Source of the DNA: Aselliscus stoliczkanus
Lineage: Eukaryota > Chordata > Mammalia > Chiroptera > Hipposideridae
Direction of reading: 5' to 3'
NCBI GenBank assembly: GCA_033961575.1
Contig: CM066727.1
Span: 2,876,001 to 2,940,000 of the forward strand
Length of the DNA stretch: 64,000 nucleotides
Part shown: piece by piece, positions 13,291 to 25,600 of the stretch
Layout of the letters: every line of letters starts with the position of its first letter
Position numbering within the stretch: position 1 is the first letter of the stretch
Notes under the pieces: generated by a model
Seen by the model: only the letters and a program-made list of their open reading frames with translations
What the model was told of the DNA's origin: nothing
Database searches by the model: none
Translations under genes and position numbers: made by a program

Positions 13291-14634
13291 CCTCATTAAG
13301 GGAATTCTAAAGAACACACAAAGGAAAAAAAATATTTTAAAAACCACTCTGGAGGCCTAGTTCCCAAACACGAGTCCTGACTGCTGTCTCTATAGCTAAA
13401 TTTCAAAATGTGGAAACTGTCCCTTGGAGATCATGGCTGTGTTAGGGACACAGACACTGAAGGAGTTAATGAGAGACAAACAAACAAACACAAAACTCAG
13501 AAGTTCCAGTTGGAGGATGCCGGGCAGCCTGGTGAGGAGTGTGCCAAGGCTGCCGGCAGAACGTGGCACCAGAGAAATCGCACTGATTTTTTTTTTTTTA
13601 ACGATTGTTTTAAATAATCCCAGACCTTGAGATATAAATGGTGACAGTGACCTTGAGGTCAAGCGGCTGGGGTTTTCTCTTTCTGTCGAAACTTCTCAAA
13701 CCTGGGATCCCTCACGTTTGTAGCCATTCCCCAGCATGTATTTCTTCTAAACCCTCTATTTCCTGGCTGTTCTTTTCACACCAATTAAAAAGAAAAAAAA
13801 AGGTTTATAGTTATTTCCAAAGGTTACCAATGATTTCTTTACTGCCTATATCACCTCACAACTATAATTTGTCAGAGTGGCCTCTTGGTCCAATTTTCAG
13901 CTTCCGGAGACTTTGCATTGAAATCTGTAGCCAAGAAAAGTCCCTGACAGCACTCTGCTCGGGTCATTCCCACGGCCTTGCCTCTCCACGACCATCATGG
14001 CCCGGGGCGGCAGGGTACCAGTGCTGACGCCCTCGCCCTCTTGTACCCTCTGTGGGCCCATTCCTGTCTCACCACGCGGAGGCAGTCCTCAGACACGGGG
14101 TCCCCACTTGGACCATCATCACCGCCCAGTTCTCATCTTTTCACACTGAATGTGTTCCCTCTTTCTTTTTCTAGAGTGTCATGGTCCTTTCTCGTTCTCT
14201 GACGGCTCCAGTCCATGATAGCCCATCTCCTATGATTATTTATGCCACTTTCCGGCTGAGGGATTAGCACTGCGATTATTCCACTCTGCTTTACCTCAGA
14301 AGCGTATGTTTCGGGTGCAGGGACTGCCTGCGAGTGAGGGCCGCCTCACCCACGCCTGTTGCCCATTCACACATTGGAGGCACACGCAAACCATCGGGTT
14401 GGAAACGTTTAATTACTCATGAATGACCAGTAATACATCTGTTCCGGTCCTATGTTGACCATGAGTTATCTGATTCCCCTAAAATATTTTTGCCTGGATC
14501 TTTTATCTTTAAAGGATCATCATGTCAGCCTCCAGCCTGGGCCGCCCCGACTTTTTTTTTAGTATACAACGCCTCTATATGTGTCCAACTTATTAAACAG
14601 TAAATGACAATAGAATCTCTATCAAAGCAAGTTC
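13291..14634. other. Noncoding sequence, no gene seen
   Basis: Overlapping short frames on both strands at 13396-14202 encode no recognised protein. Short homopolymers (T13 near 13588, A9 near 13793) may mark old retroposon tails but no body is identifiable. Confidence 0.5.
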
Positions 14635-14800
14635 GTGGCTAAGTACATGGGCTTCACCTCGGCTCATTACCTATGGGCTCTGCGACCTTGGGCTAGGCAG
14701 TGAATCTGCACCTTGAAAGCAGAGACTGTGATAGCTCCTAACTCGTGGTCAGCCGTGAGGATGGCCCCAGTGCAGGTCTGGGCACACGAGAATTACTCAA
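14635..14800 (+). mobile_element. MIR SINE, internally deleted
   Basis: The sequence follows MIR order: ACATGGGCTTCACCTCGGCTC, then CTATGGGCTCTGCGACCTTGG (the 'gtgtgaccttgggcaa' core), then GATAGCTCCTAACTCGTGG and GTGAGGATGG, and finally CAGGTCTGGGCACACGAGA with ACTCAATGCATG at the tail. Part of the middle is missing or diverged. Genomic fossil, no function implied. Confidence 0.7.
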
Positions 14801-15340
14801 TGCATGTGTACTATGCATTAAAATTATCAATGCATATCTGCAGGCACATTATTTTCAGTCTGTGGATGTGATGAATAGAATGGGCGATACGCATAAGGAC
14901 TAGGTAATCGCAAAGAAAAGCAAAAGCACTTGGTGCATCCCTTGGTGGGGAACTTGGGGAACCGGCTTCCAAAGACGTAGGCGAGTGCTCAGCTCGCCCT
15001 CTGCAACTGGAAGCCTGACTCCCTAACAGGGAGACTTTTAACTGAATCTGTCCCCAAACATCCCCCTCCGCCTGTCTCTAACTCAGAGCCCATTATGTGT
15101 ACCGGAAGAGACAGAGGGCAGTGATTTCCGGGATCCCTGTCGGCAAATAGGTGGGTTTGGCTCAGGTCTGACACCTTATGTGACCCGGGAAGCCCAGGGT
15201 ATTTGCAGCAGCTACACAATCACACAGGGATGAAAGTTAATCCCTTGCTTATCACTCTCGTTTATTATCCACGTAGCACTTTCCACAATTTTCCCACTCA
15301 TTCAGTTTTTCTTTTACTGTTTTCTCATTCCATCCAAATA

Positions 15341-16380
15341 CAAGGTGAAAGCCATGAGGGCCAGTGCCTCCCCCGTGCTCCGTCACCTATGCCTGGGACA
15401 GGGCCTCCCGTGCTCCGTCACCTATGCCTGGGCCAGTGCCCCCCCCCGTGCTCCGTCACCTATGCCTGGGACAGGGCCCCCCGTGCTCCGTCACCTATGC
15501 CTGGGCCAGTGCCTCCCCCGTGCTCCGTCTCCTATGCCTGGGACAGGGCCCCCCCCGTGCTCCGTCACCTATGCCTGGGCCAGTGCCTCCCCCGTGCTCC
15601 GTCACCTATGCCTGGGATACAAGGTGAAAGCCATGAGGGCCAGTGCCTCCCCCGTGCTCCGTCACCTATGCCTGGGACAGGGCCCCCCCCGTGCTCCGTC
15701 ACCTATGCGTGGGACAGGGCCCCCCGTGCTCCGTCACCTATGCGTGGGCCAGTGCCTCCCCCGTGCTCCGTCTCCTATGCCTGGGACAGGGCCCCCCCCG
15801 TGCTCCGTCACCTATGCCTGGGACAGGTCCCCCCCCGTGCTCCGTCTCCTATGCCTGGGCCAGGACCCCCCCCCATGCTCCGTCACCTATGTCTGGGACA
15901 GGGCCCCCCCCCGTGCTCCGTCACCTATGCCTGGGCCAGTGCCCCCCCGTGCTCCGTCACCTATGCCTGGGCCAGTGCCTCCCCCGTGCTCCGTCACCTA
16001 TGCCTGGGACAGGGCCCCCCCGTGCTCCGTCACCTATGCCTGGGACAGGGCCCCCCCGTGCTCCCTCACCTATGCCTGGGCCAGGGCCCCCCGTGCTCCG
16101 TCACCTATGCCTGGGACAGGGCCCCCCCCCCGTGCTCCGTCACCTATGCCTGGGACAGGGCCCCCCCCGTGCTCCGTCACCTATGCCTGGGACAGGGCCC
16201 CCCCGTGCTCCGTCACCTATGCCTGGGACAGGGCCCCCCCGTGCTCCATCACCTATGCCTGGGCCAGTGCCCCCCCGTGCTCCGTCACCTATGCCTGGGA
16301 CAGGGCCCCCCGTGCTCCATCACCTATGCCTGGGACAGGGCCCCCCGTGCTCCGTCTCCTATGCCTGGGACAGGGCCTGG
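15341..16380. repeat. C-rich 35-38-bp minisatellite, about 29 copies
   Basis: Units carry the core GTGCTCCGTCACCTATGCCT followed by GGGACAGGG or GGGCCAGTG and a C-tract of 4 to 9 bases. Measured starts at 15375, 15410, 15448 and 15483 give unit lengths 35, 38 and 35. The unit has no stop codon in forward frames, so all three frames stay open for long stretches (up to 416 codons), but C-tract length changes shift the frame between units, which argues against translation. The complementary strand has dense G-runs and G-quadruplex potential. A 279-bp higher-order duplication lies within it. Confidence 0.98.
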
Positions 16381-17704
16381 CACCCAGCATCACTGCTGCA
16401 CGACTGAACGCGGGGCAGAGGACCTGGGTCTGCGGCCCTCCAGCGTTACTTAATGTCTCCCCACAGACATCACAAAGTGTTACCATTAACAGAGCTGTAC
16501 GCTTAGTTCTGGAAACTGGGAATTAGAAAGCAAACTTACAGAAAAGTCCGTAAGTATGTAAGCACTGGACGGAAATAGGAGTGCCACGTGGGGCCGTGTC
16601 GGACAAACATTTTATGATGCCGTCACTACTACCCCTCTGGTTGTTCAGGTATGAGCAGAGCAGTTAGCACTTAGCATAGTTCCATTTGTCAACACAGCTG
16701 GTCTGGCGAAGTCAAACCACTGGGCTCAGAGGAAACACTGGGTCCTGTGTTGTTTACTCAGGGGGGCACGTTGACCCAAACAGTAAAGCTGTTCAAGTGA
16801 CCACTGAGAGGGCTCAGTCAATAAGTTCAAAGTATGGGAGCAAATTATTGAACAGTGACAGAGAGTGGTGGCTGTGACCTTATTTCCTGGGCATTTCAAT
16901 TACTGCTTGTAATGAAGTATGTGTTCTGAGCGTTCCAAAAGATGTGCGCTACTTAATAGCTCAAAGTACAAAAGGGGAGCGTCAGGCATGTGGCATAATA
17001 AAGAGTGATGAAGTACAAACACGCTTTCATTCTACAAGAAGCAAACACACTCAACCTAATTCCATAATTAGTAAATTGCATTTGCAACTTCTTGTGTTAC
17101 ATGTAAAAGAACATTCCTAGTATAAGAATAATTTAGACAGCCAATTACACTTAAAATCTTGGTCCTGTCAAGGTAAATAGTGGTATTTAAATCTAAGTAT
17201 TCATTACCATCTAGAATTTACTATGCATATAGAAGAAACAAGATTATGAAATTGGAAGGGTTTGAACAAAATAGTGAGAAAGGTTTCAAAAATACTGCTT
17301 TCCAAATGCATGGACATTTTTGGAGTAAATATTTTGTTTGGTTGTCTCTTCTTAAAGAGAGCATTCCATCATACACCACAAACTCTAAGACATCAGCTTA
17401 TTTATCTAAATTACACACTATCTGATTCTTCATCAGTATCAAAAATTCATTGTCAGCTTGAGGAATTGTGTTGAGTTTTGAACAAATGTTCTCTCAACGG
17501 TGTCTGTCATGGGTCAGTGAGGTCATAGGTGAAAGTGTTTGTAAAGTGTAAAATGGCATCACTTTTCTAAGTCCCAAAGTCTTCAGTCAGTTTTTAAGAC
17601 CCAGACAGTGTTTTTTATAGATTTTCTCAGATCTGCTCTTAACCCTACCATTTGCACATATGTAGTATTTGACCATGACAGCTTATGGGTTTTTATTTTG
17701 TGTA
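16381..17704. other. Noncoding sequence, no gene seen
   Basis: No open frame above about 80 codons, and no recognised repeat family. AT-rich from 17000 onward. Confidence 0.55.
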
Positions 17705-18019
17705 GAATGTGTGTGTGTATATCATGGTGTGTGGTGTTTGTGGTTATTGTGTGGTGTGGTGTGTGTTTGGGGAGTGTCGTGTGTGTGTGAGTGTATATAG
17801 CACAGGGTGTGTGGTGTGTACGGTGTGTGTGTGTGCGTGTGTGTGGTGGGATGTGAGTGGTGGGTATGGTGTGTTTGGAGGAGTGTCATGTGTGTGGTGT
17901 GTATGTGCACACAGGGTGTGGTGTGTGTGTGTGGTATGGTGTGTGGGACGTGTGTGTCTGTGTGTGTGTGCGGTGTGGGTTGTGTGATGTGTGTGTCTGT
18001 GTGTGTGTGGGGGGGGTGT
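17705..18019. repeat. TG-rich imperfect tract
   Basis: About 315 bases are dominated by TGTG with GTGGTGTG interruptions and a G8 run near 18010. The degenerate pattern suggests an old, fragmented TG microsatellite. Alternating purine-pyrimidine DNA of this kind can adopt Z-form. Cys/Val-rich ORFs here are an artefact of TGT/GTG codons. Confidence 0.95.
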
Positions 18020-19009
18020 TTAATAAACTGAGGTGCCAGAAATGGCCTGGCTGCAACTAAGAGGGGGCTGTGAGTTAACTAGGAGTTTCTAAGCATCTTG
18101 CTTGCACACGTCTTTGCTGGAAAGCCCCCTGTGCATCACCCTTCCCGTATCCTGACCAAAAAAATTCATGCTTTCTGTGAAATAGGCCACCAGTTTGCAG
18201 GCAGCAGAATGAGAGGTGTGAATACCTGGCTGGCATTCCAGTAGTCTACAGAGGACAAGGTGTCTCCGCACCTGAGCGGGGTAGGGGGCAGCTCAGCAAC
18301 AGCAGAGCGAGAAGCAGGCGCGGTAGGCAGGAGGCAGGGTCTCTGTGTCGCCCTGATGGGGAAATACTGAATTAGGATGGTCGGATGCCCGCTGGCGAGG
18401 GACCAGCGAGATGACGAGCTCTTTTTATTGAACTAGTGGCACTGAAATTGAAGCACTGTTACTGCTTGCTGTCTGAGTGATGGCCCAGGTGCCAGGTGCC
18501 CTAAACCTGTCTGTGTTGGTGTTGAGACCATCCATCTCCTCTTTCTTACCTTTATAAAACCCATCACATAAAACCTGCTAACCTGAAATAGAGGGTAACT
18601 TCCCCTTTTAACCTTGGCAATCCTAAAACCTGGGTATACCTCAATTCGGTTCTGGAGTCCTAACATGAATGAGACGTACACACACAGACACACCACACTC
18701 CAATGTCACCATCTAAGGGACTCTAGTTGGTTCGTGCTCCTTTCCTCCCCATGGTAGGGCTTTGTTTTCATTGATTGTGTCTGTGACCAACTAAATAGTG
18801 TCAATCATGCTGGGAAAGTCTGCACTTACACACAGACGTTCTACTAGAGTTCTAGGGTTCTGTTGACTCTGTACTCAGCAATTACTTGTGGGACGCCATA
18901 TTTGGGAAGATTAATTCTGCTATTTACTCTGGACCCCCAAAGCCTGCCTAAGGCCTACAGTATTCAAATGCTTTTTCTCTCTTAAAGGATAACTCCAAAT
19001 GCCTACCTT
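18020..19009. other. Noncoding sequence, no gene seen
   Basis: Moderate GC. Only short overlapping frames. No repeat family recognised with confidence. Confidence 0.5.
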
Positions 19010-19365
19010 GAGTTTCACCCACCCTCTTCTCCTGCCTCTATATCCACACAGCCTCTCTGCTTTAGGCAGACTGCATTACTCTTCATCTCTTCACTACTCC
19101 ACGTGGAAACTGCCTCCAGTCACTGCCCATCTGAGATTACTCACAACTCATGCCTCTCGGTGATCATTTTGCCCTTCAGTGACTGTTCTGTGGTCAAGGG
19201 CCAGATTAAAGGTCATCTTCAGTAAAGTTTTCCCCAACTCCATTCACCCTAGCTACGGTCAGGGTCATCCACCCAACACTTAGCACATGCTATTCTCTAT
19301 GTCATTTATCCTGGAATGTGTGCCCTTTCCTTCTAATTTAACTGGTAAGACTACAAGCATAAGAA
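19010..19365 (+). mobile_element. L2-like LINE fragment (3' region)
   Basis: The stretch AAAGGTCATCTTCAGTAAAG followed by TTTTCCCCAACTCCATTCACC is the diverged form of the L2 3' signature (feature-rich 'aatgtcacctcctcaggaagccttccctgac'). Surrounding pyrimidine-rich wording also fits L2. Boundaries are approximate. Confidence 0.5.
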
Positions 19366-20280
19366 GCCTCATTACCTCCACTTCTTAAATATCCTCAGAC
19401 TATTTAGAAAATAATAATGCCTAAATGACTCCAAAATATATGCTACAAATATGTATTCTTAGGTAACATTTTGTTATCTTAAAGAATGCCTCTTAAAAAG
19501 TTTACATATCAAGTGAGGTGGGAATAAATATAAAGCGAGAAACAACAGAGTGAAAAAGAAAGTAAAAAAGCCATCATGAAACTGAATTTTCTAATTGTTT
19601 TTCAATAGAATTGTGGACCTTATTTTTCTCTATTAAGCCAATAAGAAGACATAGAGAAATAAATATTTCTTTGTTGATAATAACTGTTTATAAATACTGT
19701 GACATTCTAACAACCCTTATCAAAATGGGGGGAAAGATGTGTCTATATTGTATGTATATTTAATTTCTCTTTTGGCTATCTTTCTGAAATCTTACAAGAT
19801 ACATATGCTATAAGAATATTCAATCAAAAATCTTACTGATTTCCACTGCTTTAGCAGTTAGAATGGTCTTCATATGTTCCTCCTCATAGAACTGTTTTAC
19901 TTGATGAAAAATTTGAACATATTTCTCAACAAATGTAAATAAAATATAAGGTGTATGTACTGTAAACCCTGGAGCTATTTTCCTAACCAGTGGTGGACCA
20001 TACTACTAACCTGTTAAAATCAACAAATTTCACATCTCTGGGACATCATTTTTGAAATCTTAGAAACAAAATAATAAAACCAAAGGATATCAGAGAAAGG
20101 ATCTCTGGTTTTTTAGCAGAAAAGGTAAAATTCAAATCTGGTGAACATCACGAATTGAGGTGAATTCAATAAATTATGTATTATATATAATACACTATAA
20201 AAGGAATAAATATTACAAAAATTAAAATATTATTTATTATTAACCTGCACATTTATTTTACTTTGCTCTTACAAGGTTTT
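19366..20280. other. AT-rich noncoding sequence
   Basis: No gene or clear repeat seen. The last 17 bases (20264-20280) are the left target-site duplication of the SINE that follows. Confidence 0.55.
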
Positions 20281-20396
20281 CTTTTTTTTATTTTTATTTT
20301 TAGGGCAGTGTCACTGACACTCATATGTGGCACCTGAACCGGGGCCACTGGCTTCCCAAGACAGCGCTTAACCACCCGTGCCACTCGGCCGGCCCC
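20281..20396 (-). mobile_element. Young short tRNA-derived SINE, copy 1
   Basis: On the minus strand the element begins GGGGCCGGCCGAGTGGCACG, carries a pol III A-box-like and a B-box GGTTC word, and ends in an A/T-rich tail. It is flanked by a perfect 17-bp target-site duplication (TGCTCTTACAAGGTTTT at 20264-20280 and 20397-20413), so insertion was recent. It is the same family as the copies at 26951, 43888 and 56473. The family resembles tRNA-derived SINEs of rhinolophoid bats (tentative). Confidence 0.93.
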
Positions 20397-20689
20397 TGCT
20401 CTTACAAGGTTTTAATTTATAAATGTGTAGGTTTACTGTGTGACATCTCATTGCTCAATAACCACTTGCATATTTATTCAATTTAAAATCGTTAAAATAT
20501 GCATGTTAAATCAAGTCTTGTCTAAAAGAGTGCCAAAATGTCTCAAAGGAAGAAAACTGTAAGTGTCTTTTGCTGAAAGCTTTAATACATATTATGTGTC
20601 ACTAATGGAATTAACAGATTAGATCTATTTCTAAAAAACGGGAGATAATTAAAATAGAAAGGGGATCTATCTATAGCTACACCTACATA

Positions 20690-20785
20690 TTCATATATAC
20701 ATTATTCAAAAACTCATCAAACTGTACCCTTGAAATAGGACATGTTATTGTACATAAATTTTACCGCAATAAAAATCCGTGAACC
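20690..20785 (+). mobile_element. L1M-type LINE 3' end fragment
   Basis: ACTCATCAAACTGTACCCTT and TTGTACATAAATTTTACCGC followed by AATAAAAA match the characteristic terminal part of old L1M elements. Only the last 95 bases remain. Confidence 0.7.
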
Positions 20786-21641
20786 GAAAAAGGGGGAAGG
20801 GCGCCTCTACTCAAATGATTAGAAAGCAAGAAAAAGGGAACATCGAAAATGGAGAAAAGGCTGAGGAAGAGAGCAATGGTGTCCCTGTCGCCCAGAGCGC
20901 AGAGTTAACATATTTCAGAGGGTGGCGGTCGGGGGTCAGCGCGTCCCTGTTGGATGTCAGGTGAGGGCTGCTCAAGGGCGCTTAATGTCACGCACGTGTA
21001 AGAGCTGGGGCTGAGCGATGAGGAAGGGAGTGGTGAACAATGTGTAAATAAAACACCTGCTGCACGAGCTGGATAGTGGCATCACAGGTAGGATGAGAAT
21101 GGCAGGTGACAGTCAAAGCCAAGTCAAAACTGAAGGTTCGTGCTACAGACGTAGGAACTGAAACCCTGGGAGCGGCAGCCGCTGTTGGCCCCTCGCTCAC
21201 AACCAGTGTGTCCTCAAGCCCACTCCCACCTGGCTGGCCAACACCCACACAACACTTAGGCTGTGTCATCCTTTCCTGAGGCTTTTTCTTAAACTCGGCT
21301 TAAGAGGAACTGACTGCCTTTCTTTTCGCGTCCTGAGGCCCCCCTACCTCACACCCAGATCATTGCTCCACCTCATCAGATACCTGGGCTTCTCCTTCAG
21401 TGCATGAGGGGGGATCCTGACAGCACCCCACCTCCCCACTCCCGGCGCACAGCATCTGGGCTGCCCCACACATGGTTCTGAGAAGGCACCCATGGTGAGC
21501 ATCTGAAGGGGCAACACGGGACTGAGTCTCATTCGCTAACACTCGCTGATCACAACACGGTCAGGTCCGGTGGTCGGAGCTCACGGCGGAGACATGAGCC
21601 TGGACCAGGCCAGGTCCACACACCTTCCCTCTCAACCACCC

Positions 21642-21642
<1 letters not shown>
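20786..21642. other. Noncoding sequence, no gene seen
   Basis: Moderately GC-rich. Several frames of 60-93 codons lie on both strands (for example 20988-21269 minus). None has a recognisable domain or homologous look. Confidence 0.5.

Positions 21643-21688
<46 letters not shown>
21643..21688. repeat. (CA)n microsatellite
   Basis: About 23 uninterrupted CA units. Confidence 0.98.
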
Positions 21689-21689
<1 letters not shown>

Positions 21690-21811
21690 GAATCTAGTGC
21701 TGATTTTTTTTTTTCTAATTATATCGTATTAGTTTCTTGAAACACATTTTAGAAAACGGTGGATTAAGATTTAGTTAAAACACAAAATCTCAGATTCTCC
21801 TCTGGATGGAA

Positions 21812-22012
21812 AACCCCATAAAGGGGACAGAGAACACAGGCAACAATATTGTGGTAAGTTTACATGGTGACAGAAGATTACTAGAATTAGGGGGTGATCA
21901 CACTGTAAGGCACAAAAATGTTAAATCACTCTATTGTACTCCTGAAACTAATACAACCAATATCAGATTGTACACCAGCTACAATGAAATAAAAAAAAAA
22001 TTACAAAAATAC
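21812..22012 (+). mobile_element. L1 3'-UTR fragment
   Basis: The wording GGGGGTGATCACACTGTAAG, then CACTCTATTGTACTCCTGAA and CTAATACAACCAATATCAGA, with an A-rich end, matches the terminal L1 3' UTR ('ggtgatcactttgtaaggtatata...ctgaaactaatataat'). The whole body upstream is missing. Confidence 0.75.
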
Positions 22013-22385
22013 ACAGAAGATAGTTACATTTTAAAATAAGACAACCACCAAAACAAAAAGAATCAAGCGGTTTCATTGCATCTCAGGCCTGGGTGGCACA
22101 GGCCGCGTGACTGGATTGAGTCTTAAGTTACTTGACTGTTTGAAATAAACATTCCAAAAATCACTTACTAACCAAGGCTTGAATGAATAGTCTTGCTAAA
22201 ACAACCTTGAAAGAGATGACATCTAACATATCAGACTACAGCAACCCAAATAGCATCAAAACACGTCTTAATGACATGGAAAATAAAAATACCACAGGAC
22301 TTTCATGAATTATGAATCATATGATAGATTTAGCATGAGGACACGCTGCCCATTACAAAATGAACTTCATTACTAGTCAATTACA

Positions 22386-22640
22386 AAGTTAGAATCACCA
22401 ATCAGGGATTCTAGAAAACATGGTTAATAACCACTAATACAACCATATTTCATAGGCTAACCACTAATAACTCTTTAATGTAGAGTTTCTTATCTATTCT
22501 GCAGGATAAAAGAAAGAGCATCATTTCCAGAAAAAAAGATATGATAGGGAGTAAATTGAGTAATAACTCAGGGATTCATCATATCCTCTTTCATTTTAGT
22601 ACTTCAATTTGTGGCAATATTAAAACAAGTTTATTATTGT
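22386..22640 (+). repeat. Unclassified paired element, copy B (block Y then inverted X)
   Basis: Block Y (22388-22530) aligns with 13148-13290 in the same orientation, and block X (22545-22640) aligns with 12993-13088 in the opposite orientation. Within copy B the word TCAGGGATTC occurs twice (about 22402 and 22569) and AACCACTAATA twice in block Y. The arrangement therefore differs from copy A by an inversion of one block. Family unknown. Confidence 0.7.
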
Positions 22641-25600
22641 CACTTGAAAATATCTTTAAAATTAATTATGCATTTCCATCATAGATGGCATAGTTTAAAA
22701 AATATTGTAAAATGAGAAATTTACCCTAAGTTATCAAAATATGTTTTTTAAATATGTGCTTTCAAAAATGAATGACTATTTAAAATGCTGAAAAACTTTC
22801 TGGTGATATTTTTATTTCTGATGGACACAATTTATGATTATATGAATTACTGTATACCATTTATAATTTGCATTTGAGTGATGTGCCATATTACGTAGTA
22901 TCAATTAGATAAAGTATCTGGCAGAAAAACGGAATTTGTTCACATCCATTGAAAGAGATTCAAATTTTCTTTGCAAAATCTAGTATTTGATGCTCTTATG
23001 TACATAATGTAAACCAGGAGTCCCCAATCGTTGGTCCAATAGTGAAAAGGTGTGGAAAAAATTATGCACTCTGTGTGTATAAGAACCACCTGAGGCCTTA
23101 TTTCAAATACACGTGGCTCTATACCCCCTTCTGGAAGGATCTACATTTCTCCATTGACAACAGAATTAGTGATGGAACCAAAACTGCTTTCAATTACCTA
23201 TAATTCATGATTTAGACTGTGCCTGAATGACCTATCTTGCAAACAACAAAATATGGAGAATTTATAATTATTTAAAATATGGGTACTTCATTAAAGGTAT
23301 TAAAATTGATAGTCCTTTTCATTAATTCAGAAGTGAATTAGAAATGAAGTATAATCACAAATAGCAAAAGTAAATATTTGGTATTCAGAAAATATCTCAA
23401 TCATTTCAGACTGGGAATTCCTACATATTTCCAGAAAAGTAACTCCTAAGGATAAGGAATAGTTGACTTAGATTTCCCATGTCCTTGATTTAAAGACTGC
23501 CTGAAAACAAAACAAATATAGGAAAGTGCAATGTGGTCTTACTCACAGTCAGTGATTACATATAGAGAAGATATTAAGGTTACAATGAGATCGGACCATT
23601 TGCCTGGATATGCAGGCTCCAGCCTCTGTGTCATCATCGTCTTCCAGAACTCACAGAGCATCTGTCATCTGTCCAAGTGTCCCTTTTAATGTGTTGGTCA
23701 TGACTTTTGTCATTGAAATACTCTACATTTGTATCCTTGTGTTCTCTCCAAGGATATCTGGGAGATGGAGATTTTTGTAGTCCATTCGGCATCTAATGTC
23801 TTATTGTATTCAGCAGGTGACCAACTATTACTTACTAAATGGATGAATGCTTTTTTGAACACACCCTCCAAGCTTCTCAGCCAATAACTGTAAAACACGA
23901 ATCTGTTTGCTGGGCCTTGATCGTACCACTTACTGCAATAATAAGAAAGTTGGTTATGTATTTACTTTTTTTTTTTTTTGGCATGGTGTCTCATATAGAC
24001 TCGGATTTCAATAACTATTTGATTGAATAAGATTCTATTTCAGGAAGTTGAATTTGGCAGTTTTTTTTTCCTTACTTGATATTTCAGGGTCATTCTACAG
24101 AGATTCTGACTACTATTGATTACAGAACATTTTTAACCTAACATCATCACATGGATGAACTCGACATTTTCCAATTCTACACATGTCTTCTTTAACCATT
24201 ATTATTGCCTATGGCTCACCGAAAGAACACACATTTTCCTGAACAGTTTTGTTTGCTTGTTGGTTCAATGGGGTGTTTGTCATCAGAATGCACTGGGTGT
24301 TAGGTGTGTGGAGGAAGACGGAGGAAGCTGAGTTAACAGGGTTGATGAAGTTTGGAAGGTTCTGGAATGAATGTCCCTGTTGGAGAGACAATAACCTATA
24401 GCATAGAAAAGGCTCTGAGCAGGTCTGTAGTAAACAAACTGTTTAATTATGTTTCCATGAGAGCTTGCTGAACTTGCCATCAAATCTCATAAAACAATAA
24501 GCAGTTCTATGTTCTAGACTTTCTATTCTAAGAACACACTTTTGGAAACAGTGGTGCACGACAATCCAGTATCTACCAAGGAGGGAGGGACACGAGATGT
24601 CATCCAAAGATAGAGATCTCCAGCACTTAATCCCCTAGGCACCAGACAAACACACACATACACTCATATACAGCTCCTCTGCCACAAGCTCACACATCCG
24701 ACTATCTTCTCTGAGAACAGAAAGCAAACACACCGTCCTTCTCTTCTGGCCCCTAAAGCTACCACCCCACTGCTTTCTTGACTGGCCAGTGTACCTACAG
24801 GATAGGAGTTTTTACTTATAACACAGGCACACAGGGGACTCTGCATTCTGACCCTCACGCATCTTGTCAGATGCGTGTCACATTGTATTCTGAGCATCCC
24901 TTCCACCACCTCACATCCATCTACTTAGTCACCGGAACCATGCTGACATCACACATGTAGGACACACACTCCCCTAGACATGGTATTATTTTAAGACTCA
25001 TCAGACCTTTGCACACCAGAGTTGCCTGCTCCACCCATGTCTAAAATCCCAGATGCTGTCTTGAGTTGTTAATTATCATCTCTGCAGAACTCATCTCTCC
25101 AGCTATAGAAAAGAGCAACGCAGCAGAGAAAACCACCTCTTCCTGTCTTTTTTGAACTATCAGCCTCTAATACAGTGATGTAATCCATGAAATCAATACT
25201 TCTTGCTAATCATGTTGAATTATTATGACTCCATATTTGAGGAGATATTTTCTCTTAATGAAAATCTCCCTGTTCTGCTTCAAATTTTGCTGACCTCTTT
25301 GTTAATGATCTTTTCTTGAAGATGAACCTCCTTTTGCAATGGCAGGGCCCCGGAGAGTTCGTATTACAGGCTGGAAGTCAGAGACCAGCAGACTGCACGG
25401 GGTTCCACATGGCAACAGAGTACAGGTACCATGTTCCTAGGACGGCCCAGTGGACCAGATTCGAGATTCACATGGTGACAGGGAAGACTGGGAGACTTCC
25501 AGCAGCCTCTGCTTACAAGCGTTATCATGGGCATGTAGGAAATAGCCTGTGGGCTGCCCATTTACCTCTGAGCTAGCTGCTTAGAAAATGTATCTCCTTC

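Noticed and set aside
15203..16453. 416-codon Pro/Cys-rich open frame
   Set aside because: It is a stop-free minisatellite. Unit length varies 35 to 38 bases, so the frame does not follow the repeat, and all three forward frames are open.
17709..18060. Cys/Val-rich frames
   Set aside because: TGT/GTG codons of a TG-rich tract.
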